The notes beneath the pieces were generated by a model. That model made no database searches and was not told where the DNA came from. It saw only the letters and a program-made list of their open reading frames with translations. Below, piece by piece: positions 42,197 to 52,566 of a DNA stretch of 52,566 nt. The position numbers and the translations under genes are program-made. This DNA is from Hymenochaete sp. R1 (lineage: Eukaryota; Basidiomycota; Agaricomycetes; Hymenochaetales; Hymenochaetaceae): positions 1-52,566 of the forward strand of contig JAFREE010000168.1 in the NCBI GenBank assembly GCA_019400425.1, given 5' to 3'. The stretch's first letter is position 1, and each line of letters starts with the position of its first letter.

Positions 42197-44083
42197 CTAG
42201 TCACTGTCGGAACCACTGCTATCTGCTTGTGACTTTTTCTTCGCATTTTCCTTTTCAAAGGCCTGTGTAAGAGCGCAATCAGAAACTGAGTCAAGTCCAC
42301 GCACCTTCGCCTCCTTCTTTGCTTTCTTTGCAGCCTTTCTGGCAGCTTTCTCCGCCTTCCTCTCTTCCTTCAACAACTTCGCCTTCTTCGATGCCTGATC
42401 TTCCTCTTCATCGACGTCCATCTCATCCGCCTTCCGTTTCTTCTTCTTTTCACTCTTCGCTTTCAACTTTTCCTTCTCCTTTTCAGCCTTTCTTTCAGCC
42501 TTCTTCTCTTTCTTACTCTTTTTGTCTTTCTTCGACGTGCCGTTGGCCTCGAGCGATGTTAGGGGTGCCTTTGACGGATCAACATCCATTAAGTCTTCAG
42601 CTTCGTCCGCTTCCTCCCTGTCGATCGACTCCAATACTTTACGCATAGCATCGGCGTTTTTGGAAGGAGCAACTCCGTTGGCGAAGAACTCTAACCTCTC
42701 TTCGACCTGCGCACGTAGAGCATCACCAAACTTCGCCGTGGGGTTGTCTGTAACATATGATGAGTCTTTTGTCTCTGACAACTACGAAAGGGAAGTTGAA
42801 CCTGAGAAACAATCGATACGAGACGCTATCGAAGTTTTGTTGGCTAAGAATCGAGAGATGCGACCCTTGTGTTTTGGGCCAGCCCGGCCAATAAAAGTCG
42901 AGTGGTAAAGTAACCCGTACTGTTCTAGGAATGAATATAAGGAATTAAGTATGATGACGGGATGCGTACCTTAGGCGTGTTACCCTTCGTCTTTAATGCT
43001 CTGAATAAAGCTTTCTCTGCACCGAGAATCTGAACGGTACTTGCTGGGTACTTGCTCAAGTTGGTTAAACTTCCAGCATGTGAGATGAGGCGGGCGCCGA
43101 TCCTTTCCCCTAGCAAGGCAGTAAGGCTCGGTGCGACAAGGTTCATTTTCTCCGTCAAGTAGTTGGTCAAAGACTTCCGGTAGTCCGCGAGGGACACTAC
43201 ACGTGTAGCAAAGGATGAGATATTCATCATGTCGAGTTCGGCAAGTGATGCGCCCATGGAACCGCGGGCAGCATCCAAAACATTTTGTGCTCGTGTGCTG
43301 TCGTCATCGAGCAACGTTGTGAGGTCCGGCAGCTTTGACTCGTCCAAGTTCTCCTTCGTCCCGATTAACAGCACAGCTTGCGCATACTGGTAGTTGTCTG
43401 GGACGAGTTTGACGAGTTCGGGGAAATGATACCCATACCATTCGCGTACTCGCATGGCGAACAGATTGACGTCTTTGTCAAGTTGGTCGAGAAGGGCAAT
43501 GGCTTGGATGATCATGTTATCGAGACGGTTGACGTTGAACTTGACTTTTGCGCGCGAGTAAGAGTGTCCGAGACCGAGTTGCGCTTTGGTCAAATCGTCG
43601 GCTTGCATTTTGGGTAGAAGTTTGGCGGCATGTAGACGTATACCACGGATGAGCTCAAGCGTTCGCTCGGAGATGTCGCAGTCGATATTCATGCCCGCCT
43701 TTATGGATGCACCCAGGCCTGAATCTGATACACCCAGTTTTACGGAAGATTTCTTTGATGAACTTTTCAACGCGAGTTCGAGAAGGTATTTGAGGTGGTC
43801 GTTGAGCATGCCTGAACCCGATAAACGAAATGAATGCGTTAGAGCGAGCACATCGACGGGAAGGGTAAAAGCACTTGCCTTCGGATACATCATTGGCATT
43901 TTCAAGCGCATGCGCAGCACTCTTGAACGCCGAAAACGATACATAGTTGACCATTTTCTTGAACTTGGATAGGTCCGCTATCGAGTCCTGGACCGCCTTC
44001 GTCTTCGCTCCAATTTCCTCATGCTGTTTGACTTCAAAGATGGCATAGCCAGACGCAGATTCGAACAAGACGTGGGTCGCCAT
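42197..44083 (-). CDS. NOP56: Nucleolar protein 56, box C/D snoRNP core
   Basis: Scaffold of box C/D snoRNPs, with fibrillarin and Nop58, for 2'-O-methylation and processing of pre-rRNA in the nucleolus. Exons 43879-44083, 42970-43811, 42802-42919, 42305-42747 and 42197-42262 give 1674 nt and 557 residues. The N-terminal domain starts [20 protein letters not shown]; the central coiled coil and Nop domain include [54 protein letters not shown] and, after an intron, [20 protein letters not shown]. The tail is Lys/Glu-rich. The first intron (43812-43878) begins GC rather than GT. The last intron (42263-42304) is only 42 nt, in frame and stop-free, so it could be retained. Confidence 0.95.
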
Positions 44084-44648
44084 AGTGCGAGCTACGCCGC
44101 GTTCAGTCGAGGCGATGGAATGGGAGTGAGCGGCGGCGGCGACGACTACGACGAGCAGGATGCAACTCTTTCGTTCCCAAAGGACCGACTCTTTGAGACG
44201 TCAAAAAATTCGAAACGTGCTCTTTCCCAATTCAGAACGTCGATCAAGCATAACTTACGTAAGTAATATCGCATGGTTTTCAAACGCTTCAGCTTGCCTT
44301 TTCTTCCTTCCTATCACCATCCTCTTTCTCATGGCCACGAAAGATATATTATCTTCACCTGTTCAACTTTATCCTCATTCTGATGGAGCTGTTAGCGATG
44401 AAACGAGAGCCTAGGAGGGAAAGCGCGGGGAAATTGGTGTCTATAGTCCTTCAGCCGGGGCGGGGGGAAGTCTTGGTATATCAAGTTCACTTAAATTGTT
44501 GGAGCGCAATACTTAGAGAGTGACGCCGCAGATACCTCTGTCGTGCCTTTATTGCAGTCTATATGCAACTCACAGAGATGCTACGATGTGAGCAACGTGT
44601 TTACCTCGCTATACTTCATCTTAATCGGCTCGTTCTTCAGCTGAGAAT
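44084..44648. promoter_or_regulatory. Divergent promoter region of NOP56 and the 44649 gene
   Basis: 565 nt between opposing starts. Specific elements are not obvious. Confidence 0.35.
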
Positions 44649-45684
44649 ATGATCTCCTATATTACCGGAAATACTGGGCTATGTGCGTCGATTCCGTTTG
44701 AGGGACACAAGTCGAAGCCGGATGCCATAGGAAAATACACTTCACACAAAACGACAGCTCTTGTTGCGAAGTACACGGGCAGACTGAATAGTATTGCAGA
44801 TAAAGAGTTCAGAAAGGAAAGCGAGCATATTCTGAAGAACGTGGATTGGTTAGAAACGGTAATATTTATAGATTTGAAGCAGTATTTCGCGGACGGGGTG
44901 TACGAACAGTTCGAGCCGTACTTCCATGGAAGCTCCCCGATCTTTCGAGTATGCTCGTTGTTATCTGCGACAAAGGTCAATTCAATAGTTATTGGTCTGA
45001 CGATTCCAAAATGACAAGGTCGAAGTCATTGTGTTACCCTCGAGTCGAAGGCTATGACCCCGTTGTCGAAGTGCTGGACTCCGTACATATCTGGCAGTAC
45101 GTCTATTCCTATGTCTTCTCGCTGTATTCCTCGAGCAGGGGATTGTCGTCCGGGATGATATACGCCAAACATCCAACAAGAGTGAAAGCTGGAATCTCAC
45201 CAAGCAGGAAGGGGCCTATCATGACCAGCTTTATGCCACCATTTACAATACCGAAGAACCTTGTGTATTCGGTGCGTACAATCCTGAACGTACTATCAAA
45301 AAAGTTTGGTTAGATGGCGACCGCCGGCATCAAGAACCTGTCCTGCTGGAGAATGCAAAGGGCATTCTCGGTATAATTCAAATCAAGCGTTCTCTGTTCG
45401 TCGTTTCCGCTGTTGACATTACCTTCGAAGCACTCCCCGTCACCGAGCTAGCGTCAATTACCAACTTTGGTACTCTCGCAGAAGCACTTCCCATCGCTGA
45501 GCCAGCCTCAAGTAGTAAAGAGGACACTGTTATCGAGGCATCCCCCGCTGCCGAGCCTATCGACGTTGACGCAACCGCTGACCTAAACCAAATTGATGCT
45601 GTTGACAGGGCTGTCGAAGTTATTTCTGTCGAACCGGATACCTACGCAAACACTTGCACCAGGCTCCTCAATGATCTATTATGA
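44649..45684 (+). CDS. Orphan protein with acidic, repeat-containing C-terminus
   Basis: Not recognised. A three-exon model, 44649-44948, 45026-45082 and 45139-45684, keeps one frame and gives 300 residues. Exon 1 is compact and globular-looking (KTTALVAKYTGRLNSIADKE, ILKNVDWLETVIFIDLKQY, YEQFEPYFHGS). Exon 3 continues with KQEGAYHDQLYATIYNTEEP and IKKVWLDGDRRHQEPVLLEN, then three imperfect units EALPVTELAS, EALPIAEPAS and EASPAAEPI, and ends LLNDLL. The 3' exon frame is long and protein-like, but the first intron (77 nt, GTATGC..GAAG) is not certain and a different border is possible. It may also be a gene in decay. Confidence 0.5.
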
Positions 45685-47467
45685 TGCTAGAATAAAAGAC
45701 GAAACTGGGCAGGCCAGGGCAATTACTTTAGCGATTTGCTGCAATGCAGACGGGCGTGACTGAAGCCGAGAAGTCCACCGTCGTTGCCAGTGGGTCGCGG
45801 GGAAACCTTTGAGTAGCTTGCTCGTCTCGACCTTATCAATGATGCGAAAACGGAATGGGGAATGATGCTGATCGAGAAAGTTCAGTTGGGCTCTGGAGAA
45901 TCTCGAGTTCGGGGAGCACATGTTAGTTGGTTTATAACTTTTCTTGTTTACCTATAATAAACGCGAATGACTCGGGTTGCAAGGATTTTCACGCAGCAAA
46001 AACTGGAGCCTTCAAGCTATTCGTGTGTATTAAATTCGATCGAAATAGCTACGTCCACCACACAGATACTTAATTCTATCATATCATTAAGGATCTATAG
46101 TCCTTCTTTTCACCCTTTCACATCGTCGCTTCCGTGCATCCTGTAACTCACACAACACAAGGAAAAAAATAAAAATAAAACACAAAATACACGAAAAACA
46201 CCATAGCGCCAACTATTCGCTTCCCACAAAGCACATAACCCACAAAGAAGTGAGCCTCAACAGCAGCTCCGCCCACAAAGTACCCAAGCGCTCGCCACGG
46301 CCAACCTTCCGAGTCCATAATTATCCCAACTTTGAAAAAAAATCCATCTGAAACAAATCAGGTTCTCTCCGAGGCCCAGTTACCACTGGCAGTCCTCGTC
46401 CTCGCTGACCGGATAGATCCACACAAGAGATATACTATAGTATTTACCCTGTGTAAGCGACTATGCGAACGCAAAGTTCGAAGTTCGAAGTGACCGGAAA
46501 GGAGCGATTTGGGTACTCGCGAAAAGCTATTGGAGGATAGGCGAATCGGCGATTTTGATTTGCACAGAGGCAAAGTGAACGTGTAGGGAGGAATGATTGC
46601 TTTTTTTTTCTTGCGGGGTGAGGGGGGGTTGTTCGTCAGTGATGGGTGGTGCGTATCAGCCTCGACAAATGAGTCCTCATGCAGGGAGCTCAAGAGGATG
46701 AAGAGAGGGGTAGTCGGGCAATGCAAGAAAGTCACCAACCACACCACCAATCAATCGTCTCCAAAGCCCTCTCGTCCTCACACTACCATATAACTATGTT
46801 TGCCCTTGCCATCGTCGCTTACCACCCGGCGGCCGGGGCCCTCACGCTTCTGCAAAGTAAGACGAAGAGCTCTCTCTCTCTCTCCCTACTTTGCAATCCG
46901 AGTCTTATCGTCCCACTTCGTGACTCGTGCACGTACATGCACATGCGAGAACTGGACATTGATCTATCGATCGGGGCTTGTTTGGTTTTGGTCTGAGAAA
47001 CGACGGTGACTTCGGTCCACTTGGGATGCCTATATGCGCATTATCATGATGATTCTGCAGCTCCAGAGTAAGTAAGACGCATATTTGCGAAAGAGAGGGG
47101 GTGGTGGAGGGTGTTGGCGAGTGTGACTGGCGTTATGCCAACTTTGTACGATTCCTCAGCTTGACCCCTGATAGACCGCGAGCCCTCCGAACATTGCCTG
47201 CGCAATGCTCGCTTAGTATCTGGTAGAGAGTGGTAGGGGTACAAGAAGACAAGGAGGATGAACGGATTTTGGTTTTTCGTCCTTCGTCTCTTTCGCGTTT
47301 CTGTTCACTTTCCTCACCTACACAAGGTACTGTACATACCACCCCTCTTCCCCGTCGTCTTCCTATCGTTCGTTCGTTCCGTTTCCAAGACTCACCTCAA
47401 CCAACAGCTCCCAATCGCCAAAAGAGAAACGGCCCAGCTCCCCCTTCCCCCAAACTCAAACTCAAAG
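45685..47467. other. Intergenic
   Basis: 1.8 kb without a supported gene. The open frame on the minus strand at 46358-46750 is compositionally biased and has no start context or domain. The right end is the promoter of the secreted-protein gene. Confidence 0.45.
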
Positions 47468-48339
47468 ATGCTCACACACACCAAGTCCCTCCTCCTCGCC
47501 ACCCTCGCCCTCACCGCCTCCCTCGCCCTCGTCGCCGGCTCGACCGAGGACTCGGGCACCGAGACCGCCCAAGCGGGGAACGTCTCTGCCACGTTCACGC
47601 GCGGCTACTTCAACGATATCTGCACGGGCGCTAAGGGCCACGAGATGGCGTGCGATACGCATTGTGTTAAGTACGAATTTGTGAGTTCTGTTTGTCTGTT
47701 TTTCTTTGAGTGTTTGGTGTCCTTGAGTGCTTGGTGGTGTTGGTGTTGTTGGAGCGCGATAACTGAACCTGAACTGACTGCTCGTTTTCGTCCGTTTTTG
47801 TAGGAGCTTCGTATTCCGACTGCTGTAAGTTCCATTCATATTCGTTCACCACTGACGCGTGAGGGAAAGGGAGCATATACTTACTTACTTACTTACTGAA
47901 CCGACCCGTTTCGTAGCACTGGAACTCGTCCCTTTGTTCCTCGTCCGTCGCCGTCACCCACGGAAACCGTACCGCTCTCGGACGCGTCGTCGATGAGGTC
48001 CGTCTTTCCCTTCCTCCTTCCCTTCTCTTTCCCAAGCCCAAGCTAACCTAACCCCTCCGCGACCACCAAAAACACAAACACAAACAAAAAAACCCACAGT
48101 GCACGGACTGCGACGACGACAAACTAGACCTGAGCGCCTCCTTCTACGACTTCCTCGCGAACATCTACGTCCCAGAGGACTCGGACCCCGCGGCGACGAC
48201 GGCGGACATGTACCCCGCCCTTGACGGCGAGTGGCAGCTCTCGCGCTATATGGGGCTTGAGGTCGAGAAGGTCGGTACGAATGGAGGGTCGAGTTCTGAT
48301 TCTGGCAGTGCGAGTGCGAGTAGTAGTACGAGTGATTGA
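47468..48339 (+). CDS. Small secreted cysteine protein, possible double-psi beta-barrel (RlpA/expansin-like)
   Basis: Four exons, 47468-47680, 47804-47824 (21 nt), 47917-47997 and 48100-48339, give 555 nt and 184 residues. Residues 1-24 form a signal peptide (SLLLATLALTASLALVAG). Mature sequence has six cysteines (about 52, 62, 66, 85, 106 and 109), with TRGYFNDICTGAKGHEMACD, HWNSSLCSSS, VTHGNRTALGRVVDECTDCD and DKLDLSASFYDFLA. The last two resemble the V-D-x-C-x-x-C and DLS..AF.. elements of RlpA-like double-psi beta-barrels in secreted fungal proteins; the fold is inferred. The C-terminus is a Ser/Gly-rich tail. It probably acts in the cell wall or apoplast. The second intron contains an ACTT tandem. 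Confidence 0.75.
47879..47896. repeat. (ACTT)n short tandem in an intron
   Basis: About 4.5 ACTT units within intron 2 of the secreted-protein gene, roughly 20 nt before the acceptor and possibly overlapping the branch-point zone. Confidence 0.8.
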
Positions 48340-48751
48340 GGGGTTTGAAGAAGGGGAGGTGGTGTTAGGTTAGGTGGACTTTTCAGGCGACACGCCGCCT
48401 CGGATGGGGAGGCTTTACTGATTGACTCACTAGGTACTGACTAACATACAGTCAAACCACCTCTCCCGACTCGTCTCGTCTCTGCCCTCTTGTCAGGCAT
48501 CACGATCACGCTTCCACCCCTTGTACGCTATCCCGTCCCTCATAGATATCACTCGCTGCTCGTTTCTTTCCTTCACCTTTCTTTTCCCTTCCAGTTTCCC
48601 GTGTATCTGCCTACTTGCCTACTTTCCCGTCTCGTTCTCGTTCTCGTTCATCTCCGAGTCGTTTTCTTTCTTCGTATCTTCCCGTCAAATAGATTATATC
48701 ATATCATCCTTTCAGGATCGCAGATTCGCAGATTCGCAGTACTAGTGGTGT

Positions 48752-48752
48752 C

Positions 48753-48826
<74 letters not shown>
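48752..48826. repeat. (CAA)n microsatellite, about 24 copies
   Basis: Pure CAA (or AAC) repeat of roughly 74 nt. A continuous frame through it exists, but only as an artefact of the repeat. Confidence 0.95.
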
Positions 48827-50808
48827 AAAGGGATCTGGGACGGGATCGAGATCGGGGACGTACCAGACAGGGACAGGTTGTGCGTGTGCGTGGTCCGAAA
48901 TGAAAGAGGTCCTTGGGCTCTTACGATGCGACGCGATGCGAAAAGGGTCGGCGAGTCGATGAGTGTCGAGTGATTCGTTCGTTCCGTCGCTAGAGTACCG
49001 TTCGGACGGAAGAAAATTAGAGGATTAATATTGTTGAAGGCTGGAGGCTGGAGGCTGACAGCCACAGACGCAGTGACTAGTGACTAGACTCTGGAGGAGT
49101 TGGGCGGGTTGGGGCGGAGCGCAACAGCAGCACGCAAACGTCCGCAGTCGATAAGAGCCAGAGAACCAGAGAGACAGAGAACCAGAATCATGGACGGACG
49201 GACGGACGACGCGTAGCGTGCATGGCGTGCGGCGCGTCCCGGACTGCCGAAGAGCTCTTTCCTTTCTTAAGCTTCTTTTTCCCTCTTCTTCTTTCCTGTT
49301 GCTGTTGGACGTGAACGTAGCTGCGGGCCTTAGGATTGGTAGTGTCGTCGGTCGTCGGTCGTCGGTAGGGGGGGTGGGACGAGGGGGACTTTCGGAAGTC
49401 GAACGACCGACCGTCCATCCGTCCATCCGCGATCCTCTCCGGATATTTCATCACGATTCGTAGTATGTGCATGTACATGTGCGAAGTATCCGTTGACGTC
49501 AATCTCGAGTATCTGCACCTGCTGCAGCCTGAGTCTGGGGTGTCGTGTCGTGTCGCGACGACGGTGTGAGTGTAAGTACTGGTGAAAGGGGGAACACAAA
49601 CTCTAGGCCTGCTTCAGAGTCCAGAAACCCAGGATAGGGGGATAACACCACCATATGCATGATCATGACCGATATAAATGTTTTGTCTCGTTTTGCACCG
49701 AGACGCCCAAAGCGGAACGAAGCACGAAGAACGACGAACGGGACAAACGAACGCAAGGAGGGAGGGAGATTGAAGAAGCGCCGACGGGAATCACGGATCA
49801 GGATCATCAACAGGCGTCCGGTGTCGGCGTCGGCGAGTTCACCCCGGGGTGGAGGATATCGATTCGTCTTTCGCCATTCATTTCCGGTCCTATTCCGACG
49901 GACGTCGTCAATATCAGCGTTGACCAACCAACCAATGAATGGATTGGGTTTGAGTGTTTGAGTTCCCGCACCGTCACACGATTGGGACGTTGACAGATGG
50001 TGGCTATAGTGGCTGCTGGCCTATGGGAGATCCGAAGCCGAGTGTCGCCCGCCCACCAACCTTTCCCTTAGCGCTCCGGTTTCGTTTCGTGCAAGCTCGG
50101 AGACGGAAGCGGGGACGGGATGGAGAGGGATTCCGAGGGGATGAATATAATATTGATGGTGGCTGGCTGCGCTGTGGGCTGCGAACTGCGAGCGAGCTGC
50201 GGGGTTTGCGTGTTCTTTGAATGTTCAGGCGTGTTAATTCTATAACTGGGGTAGATCGCAGTACTAGTCATTCGAGGATGGAATGGATGGAATATAATAA
50301 GAGATGGACGGCGGAAAGGGCGCGATTAAGGTTTGCCGGTGGGGGAAGGATTGATAATTGATAAGCACAGCATGCGCCTGAGGAGGGGCGCGGGAATCCC
50401 GCCCTCTGAGTATGTTCCAAAAAGGAAATAAGTCGTGGGAACGGAGTGTTTGTCAGCAGAGGCGGTGTCCAAGAGATAAAGCTTGTTACGAATCGCATTT
50501 TCGTACTTTGATGCGGTGTGTGTGATTTTCGAGTCGAGTCATCGCATTCTCAGCCAACCAGGGGGGTTTCCATCCGGCACCGAGTCCAATGCCGCGCGGC
50601 CAATCATTGAATCAGTCCACTCTCGACGCGTCACTCCCAAGTGCTTCACTCGCCTTCGTCGTCGTTCGCAGTGCGAAAGCATGGGCATTTTTAATCTGAG
50701 AGGCTGCGGCGTAGTCCAAGCGCAGCTCAGCGACGAAGGAGGACAGATATGGAAAGGAGAACGGCGCGCGGGCAAAGGGTAGAACGTGTCCGTGGCTGTG
50801 TCCATAAT

Positions 50809-50879
50809 ATTACGTAATGTAACCCTCCCAATTAAAAAAAATAATCGAGTCAAAGAGAGTATAAAGAGCGGACTGACTC
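50809..50879 (+). promoter_or_regulatory. Presumptive core promoter of the 51412 gene
   Basis: A perfect 10-bp palindrome ATTACGTAAT (50809-50818), a TATAAA (50860-50865), and TGACTC-type half sites on both sides (50847-50852 on the minus strand, 50874-50879 on the plus strand). All are compatible with bZIP binding. The transcription start is not known. Confidence 0.4.
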
Positions 50880-51411
50880 GTTCCACCGCCTCCGACCCTT
50901 CTCTTTCTCCTCCCACCATCTTCTGCCCCTTCCCTCTCTCAACGACACCGTCCTCCTCTGCGGTGTAATCCCCAGCCTCGGGTGACCTCATCTCGGTCAA
51001 CCCCCACCCCCCTTGTAGTGCTCGTGAGTCCCTGTTTCCCTGTCCAGTTCATTTTCCTCTCTCTTCTCGCGTCATCATCCGTGCATTTCCGATTGGTTTT
51101 TCATCATCGATCTTGCCTCCCTTTTTTTCCGCTTTCTGCCTGTTCCTGCATCTCTGCCGCGACGCTTTCAATCGAACGATCGCACGCGCATATAGTCGAG
51201 TTTTTTTTCGTGTGTCATTCACGAGTCGACCGACGAAATTCATATCGTCACACGCGCATTCGAGACACATCGACTGTCTTTTTTGTCTGCCAATTTCGGC
51301 TTTGCAGTGCCTGCGCTCGTGCGAATTTAATCGCCGACTCGACTCGACTCGACTCGCGTTTCTTGTTCACAACGTCGTTCGTGTTCGCGCTCGCGGTAGC
51401 AGAATTCTCCA

Positions 51412-52566
51412 ATGGCCCAAATGCCACAGCAGCAGAGGCAACAGCAGCAGGAATTTCTCCAGCTCCATAACCAACAGGAGGAGATCTCATCCCTATCATA
51501 CCCCCATCCCTCATCCGATACCGCAAGGCCGGAAATGCGCATCGATGATGTTGACGCTGCCTTGCATCAACGAGATGTACTGATCCCTCCTTCTCCTTGG
51601 TCCCACAGACAACCGTCCTCGCAGGTCGGTTCCCCGTTGTCGCCCGTCGACCGCCAGTCCCACTTTTCGCCTCAGGGCGCAGATTTCGCGATTCTCAACA
51701 ACCAGGACACCTACACCTTTAACAACACCGGTCACGATGTTCAACTGCAACTGAGCGCCCAACCAGCCTCCGTTCGTTCGTCCCACGCTCCATCGCCTTT
51801 ATCACAAGATGTCTCCACTTCTTTCTTTGAGAGTGCCACCAGACTCCCACCCTCCCCTGCCTCCTATCATGGCTCGGTAACCAACGTCCACCATCGTCTC
51901 CGGACACAGCACCCCGTTTTTGGCAACACGTCTAAACTCGCTCAGCATTATGGAATTCCTACTAAGCTTCCGCCCACGCCCCGCGTTAACGGCAATAACA
52001 GTAACACTTCAAACAACAACTTCAGCGTGAACAGGCCGCCCGTTCCTCGGTTCCACGAATCCTCAACACCTTCTGAACCATCATCTTCAAGATCTGTTCA
52101 ACCTTCTCAAGAGCAGTCTTATCCCGACTTCCAAGCTTTAATGTCAGACTACATCAAGATGCTCAACAACGAACGCATTTCTGATGTAGGTGCGACTGCT
52201 CAGCAGTCTATGGGTTCCAATGAACCCCAAGTTCAGGATGCTGCAAAGTCTGTGGCCGCCCTCTTTGGTATGTTCAATCCTTCGAGCGACTTTGAGTCTG
52301 CAGTGTTGACACGGCTCTTCACTGCAGGCGGTGGTGCACATGACTACACATCCCCACAGTGGAACGATTTCAGCGAATATCTCACGTCGCCGTTCATCGA
52401 CGATGAGTCTCCGTTCGACCCGCCTTTGAGTACCCCAGCTCAAGGTCTCGAGTTCTTCGATTCCCCCGCTGTCGTCGATAGTACCAGTCTGTTGAGCTCT
52501 ATGAAGCGAAATAGAACGGCTAACTTGCTGTTCACAACTATGAAGGGCCAGAGGCCTTGTGTTGAG
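51412..52566 (+). CDS. Probable transcription factor, Gln/Ser/Pro-rich N-terminal part, truncated by window end
   Basis: Coding from ATG 51412, exon 1 to 52267, intron 52268-52327 (GTATGT..TGCAG), then open to the window end at 52566; 365 residues are visible. A Gln-rich start (MPQQQRQQQQEFLQ) leads into a long Ser/Pro/Asn-rich region, and after the intron comes an acidic patch (EYLTSPFIDDESPFDPPL, EFFDSPAVVDS) like the activation segments of fungal bZIP activators such as Gcn4/Cpc1. The DNA-binding domain, if any, lies past the edge, so the class is an inference. The 60-nt intron is in frame and stop-free. Upstream bZIP-like sites could allow autoregulation. No short upstream ATGs are present in the last 590 nt of leader, unlike classical GCN4. 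Confidence 0.55.
   Translation, partial: MAQMPQQQRQQQQEFLQLHNQQEEISSLSYPHPSSDTARPEMRIDDVDAALHQRDVLIPPSPWSHRQPSSQVGSPLSPVDRQSHFSPQGADFAILNNQDTYTFNNTGHDVQLQLSAQPASVRSSHAPSPLSQDVSTSFFESATRLPPSPASYHGSVTNVHHRLRTQHPVFGNTSKLAQHYGIPTKLPPTPRVNGNNSNTSNNNFSVNRPPVPRFHESSTPSEPSSSRSVQPSQEQSYPDFQALMSDYIKMLNNERISDVGATAQQSMGSNEPQVQDAAKSVAALFGMFNPSSDFESAVLTRLFTAGGGAHDYTSPQWNDFSEYLTSPFIDDESPFDPPLSTPAQGLEFFDSPAVVDSTSLLSSMKRNRTANLLFTTMKGQRPCVE

Larger units (their letters stand above)
48340..51411. other. Long gene-free region upstream of a probable transcription factor
   Basis: 3 kb with no supported gene. It holds a CAA trinucleotide array, a short GGAC run at 49191-49207, ACTAGT-type elements, and the presumptive promoter near 50800-50900. 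The last approximately 590 nt before 51412 contain no ATG after 50817, consistent with an untranslated leader. Confidence 0.45.

Noticed and set aside
44846..45313. A continuous plus-strand frame of 155 codons over the 44649 gene
   Set aside because: It runs through the proposed introns and ends early, and the better protein-like frame continues to 45684 only after splicing.
46358..46750. A 130-codon minus-strand frame
   Set aside because: Its composition follows a poly-T tract and there is no homology signal or promoter context.
48751..49065. A minus-strand frame ending in a poly-Cys run
   Set aside because: The run is the CAA microsatellite read on the other strand; there is no coding character outside it.
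1..52566. Transposons, CRISPR arrays or prophage-type elements
   Set aside because: No transposase, reverse transcriptase, long terminal or inverted repeats with target duplications, or spaced identical repeats were seen; a self-alignment of the window would test this properly.

Overview
The window is nuclear DNA of a filamentous basidiomycete, most likely an Agaricomycete (mushroom-forming class). The grounds are dense genes split by many 42-110 nt introns with GTRNGT donors, very short exons, a seven-helix DUF6533-type receptor-like protein, an etherase-type glutathione transferase, an F-box/leucine-rich protein of the usual basidiomycete layout, and broadly conserved eukaryotic housekeeping genes. 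There is no sign of a bacterial, viral or plasmid segment, and I see no intact transposon, tRNA, rRNA or CRISPR array. All multi-exon models below were assembled by hand from GT..AG borders and reading-frame continuity; exon lists are in each evidence field.

Layout. 1-1.9 kb: gene-poor. 1.9-3.3 kb (-): eIF3i. 4.8-5.5 kb (-): unknown coiled-coil-like protein. 6.05-9.2 kb (+): ribonucleotide reductase large subunit, with MluI-type boxes upstream. 9.5-10.4 kb (-): glutathione transferase. 11.3-13.1 kb (-): aldo-keto reductase with a hydrophobic C-terminal tail. 13.4-15.1 kb (+): F-box protein. 16-17.2 kb (-): Ser-rich disordered protein. 17.7-18.7 kb (+): His-rich SAM methyltransferase. 19.1-21.3 kb (-): Golgi GDA1-type nucleoside diphosphatase. 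21.9-25.4 kb (-): Kha1-type K+/H+ antiporter. 25.7-27.1 kb (-): SPRY protein. 27.7-28.3 kb (+): orphan. 30.1-30.8 kb (-): small orphan D. 31.5-32.5 kb (-): ribosomal protein S19. 33.7-35.4 kb (-): DUF6533 membrane protein. 35.4-37.8 kb: gene-poor, repeat-rich. 37.8-40.6 kb (-): three tandem paralogues (A, B, C) of a family I do not recognise. 41.2-41.8 kb (-): small ABM-fold monooxygenase-like protein. 42.2-44.1 kb (-): Nop56. 44.6-45.7 kb (+): orphan. 47.5-48.3 kb (+): small secreted cysteine protein. 48.3-51.4 kb: long leader/promoter region. 51.4 kb to the end (+): 5' part of a Gln/Ser/Pro-rich probable transcription factor, cut by the window edge.

Most genes are unrelated housekeeping neighbours. 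Growth functions (eIF3i, RPS19, Nop56, RNR1) are interspersed with membrane and secretory genes, and nothing suggests one metabolic cluster. The part most likely to be undescribed is the A/B/C array: short two-exon proteins sharing a WG[DG]R..T and MPSE core, an identical phase-0 intron and a shared upstream DNA module, with orphan D about 7 kb away as a possible distant relative because its intron sits at an equivalent place.
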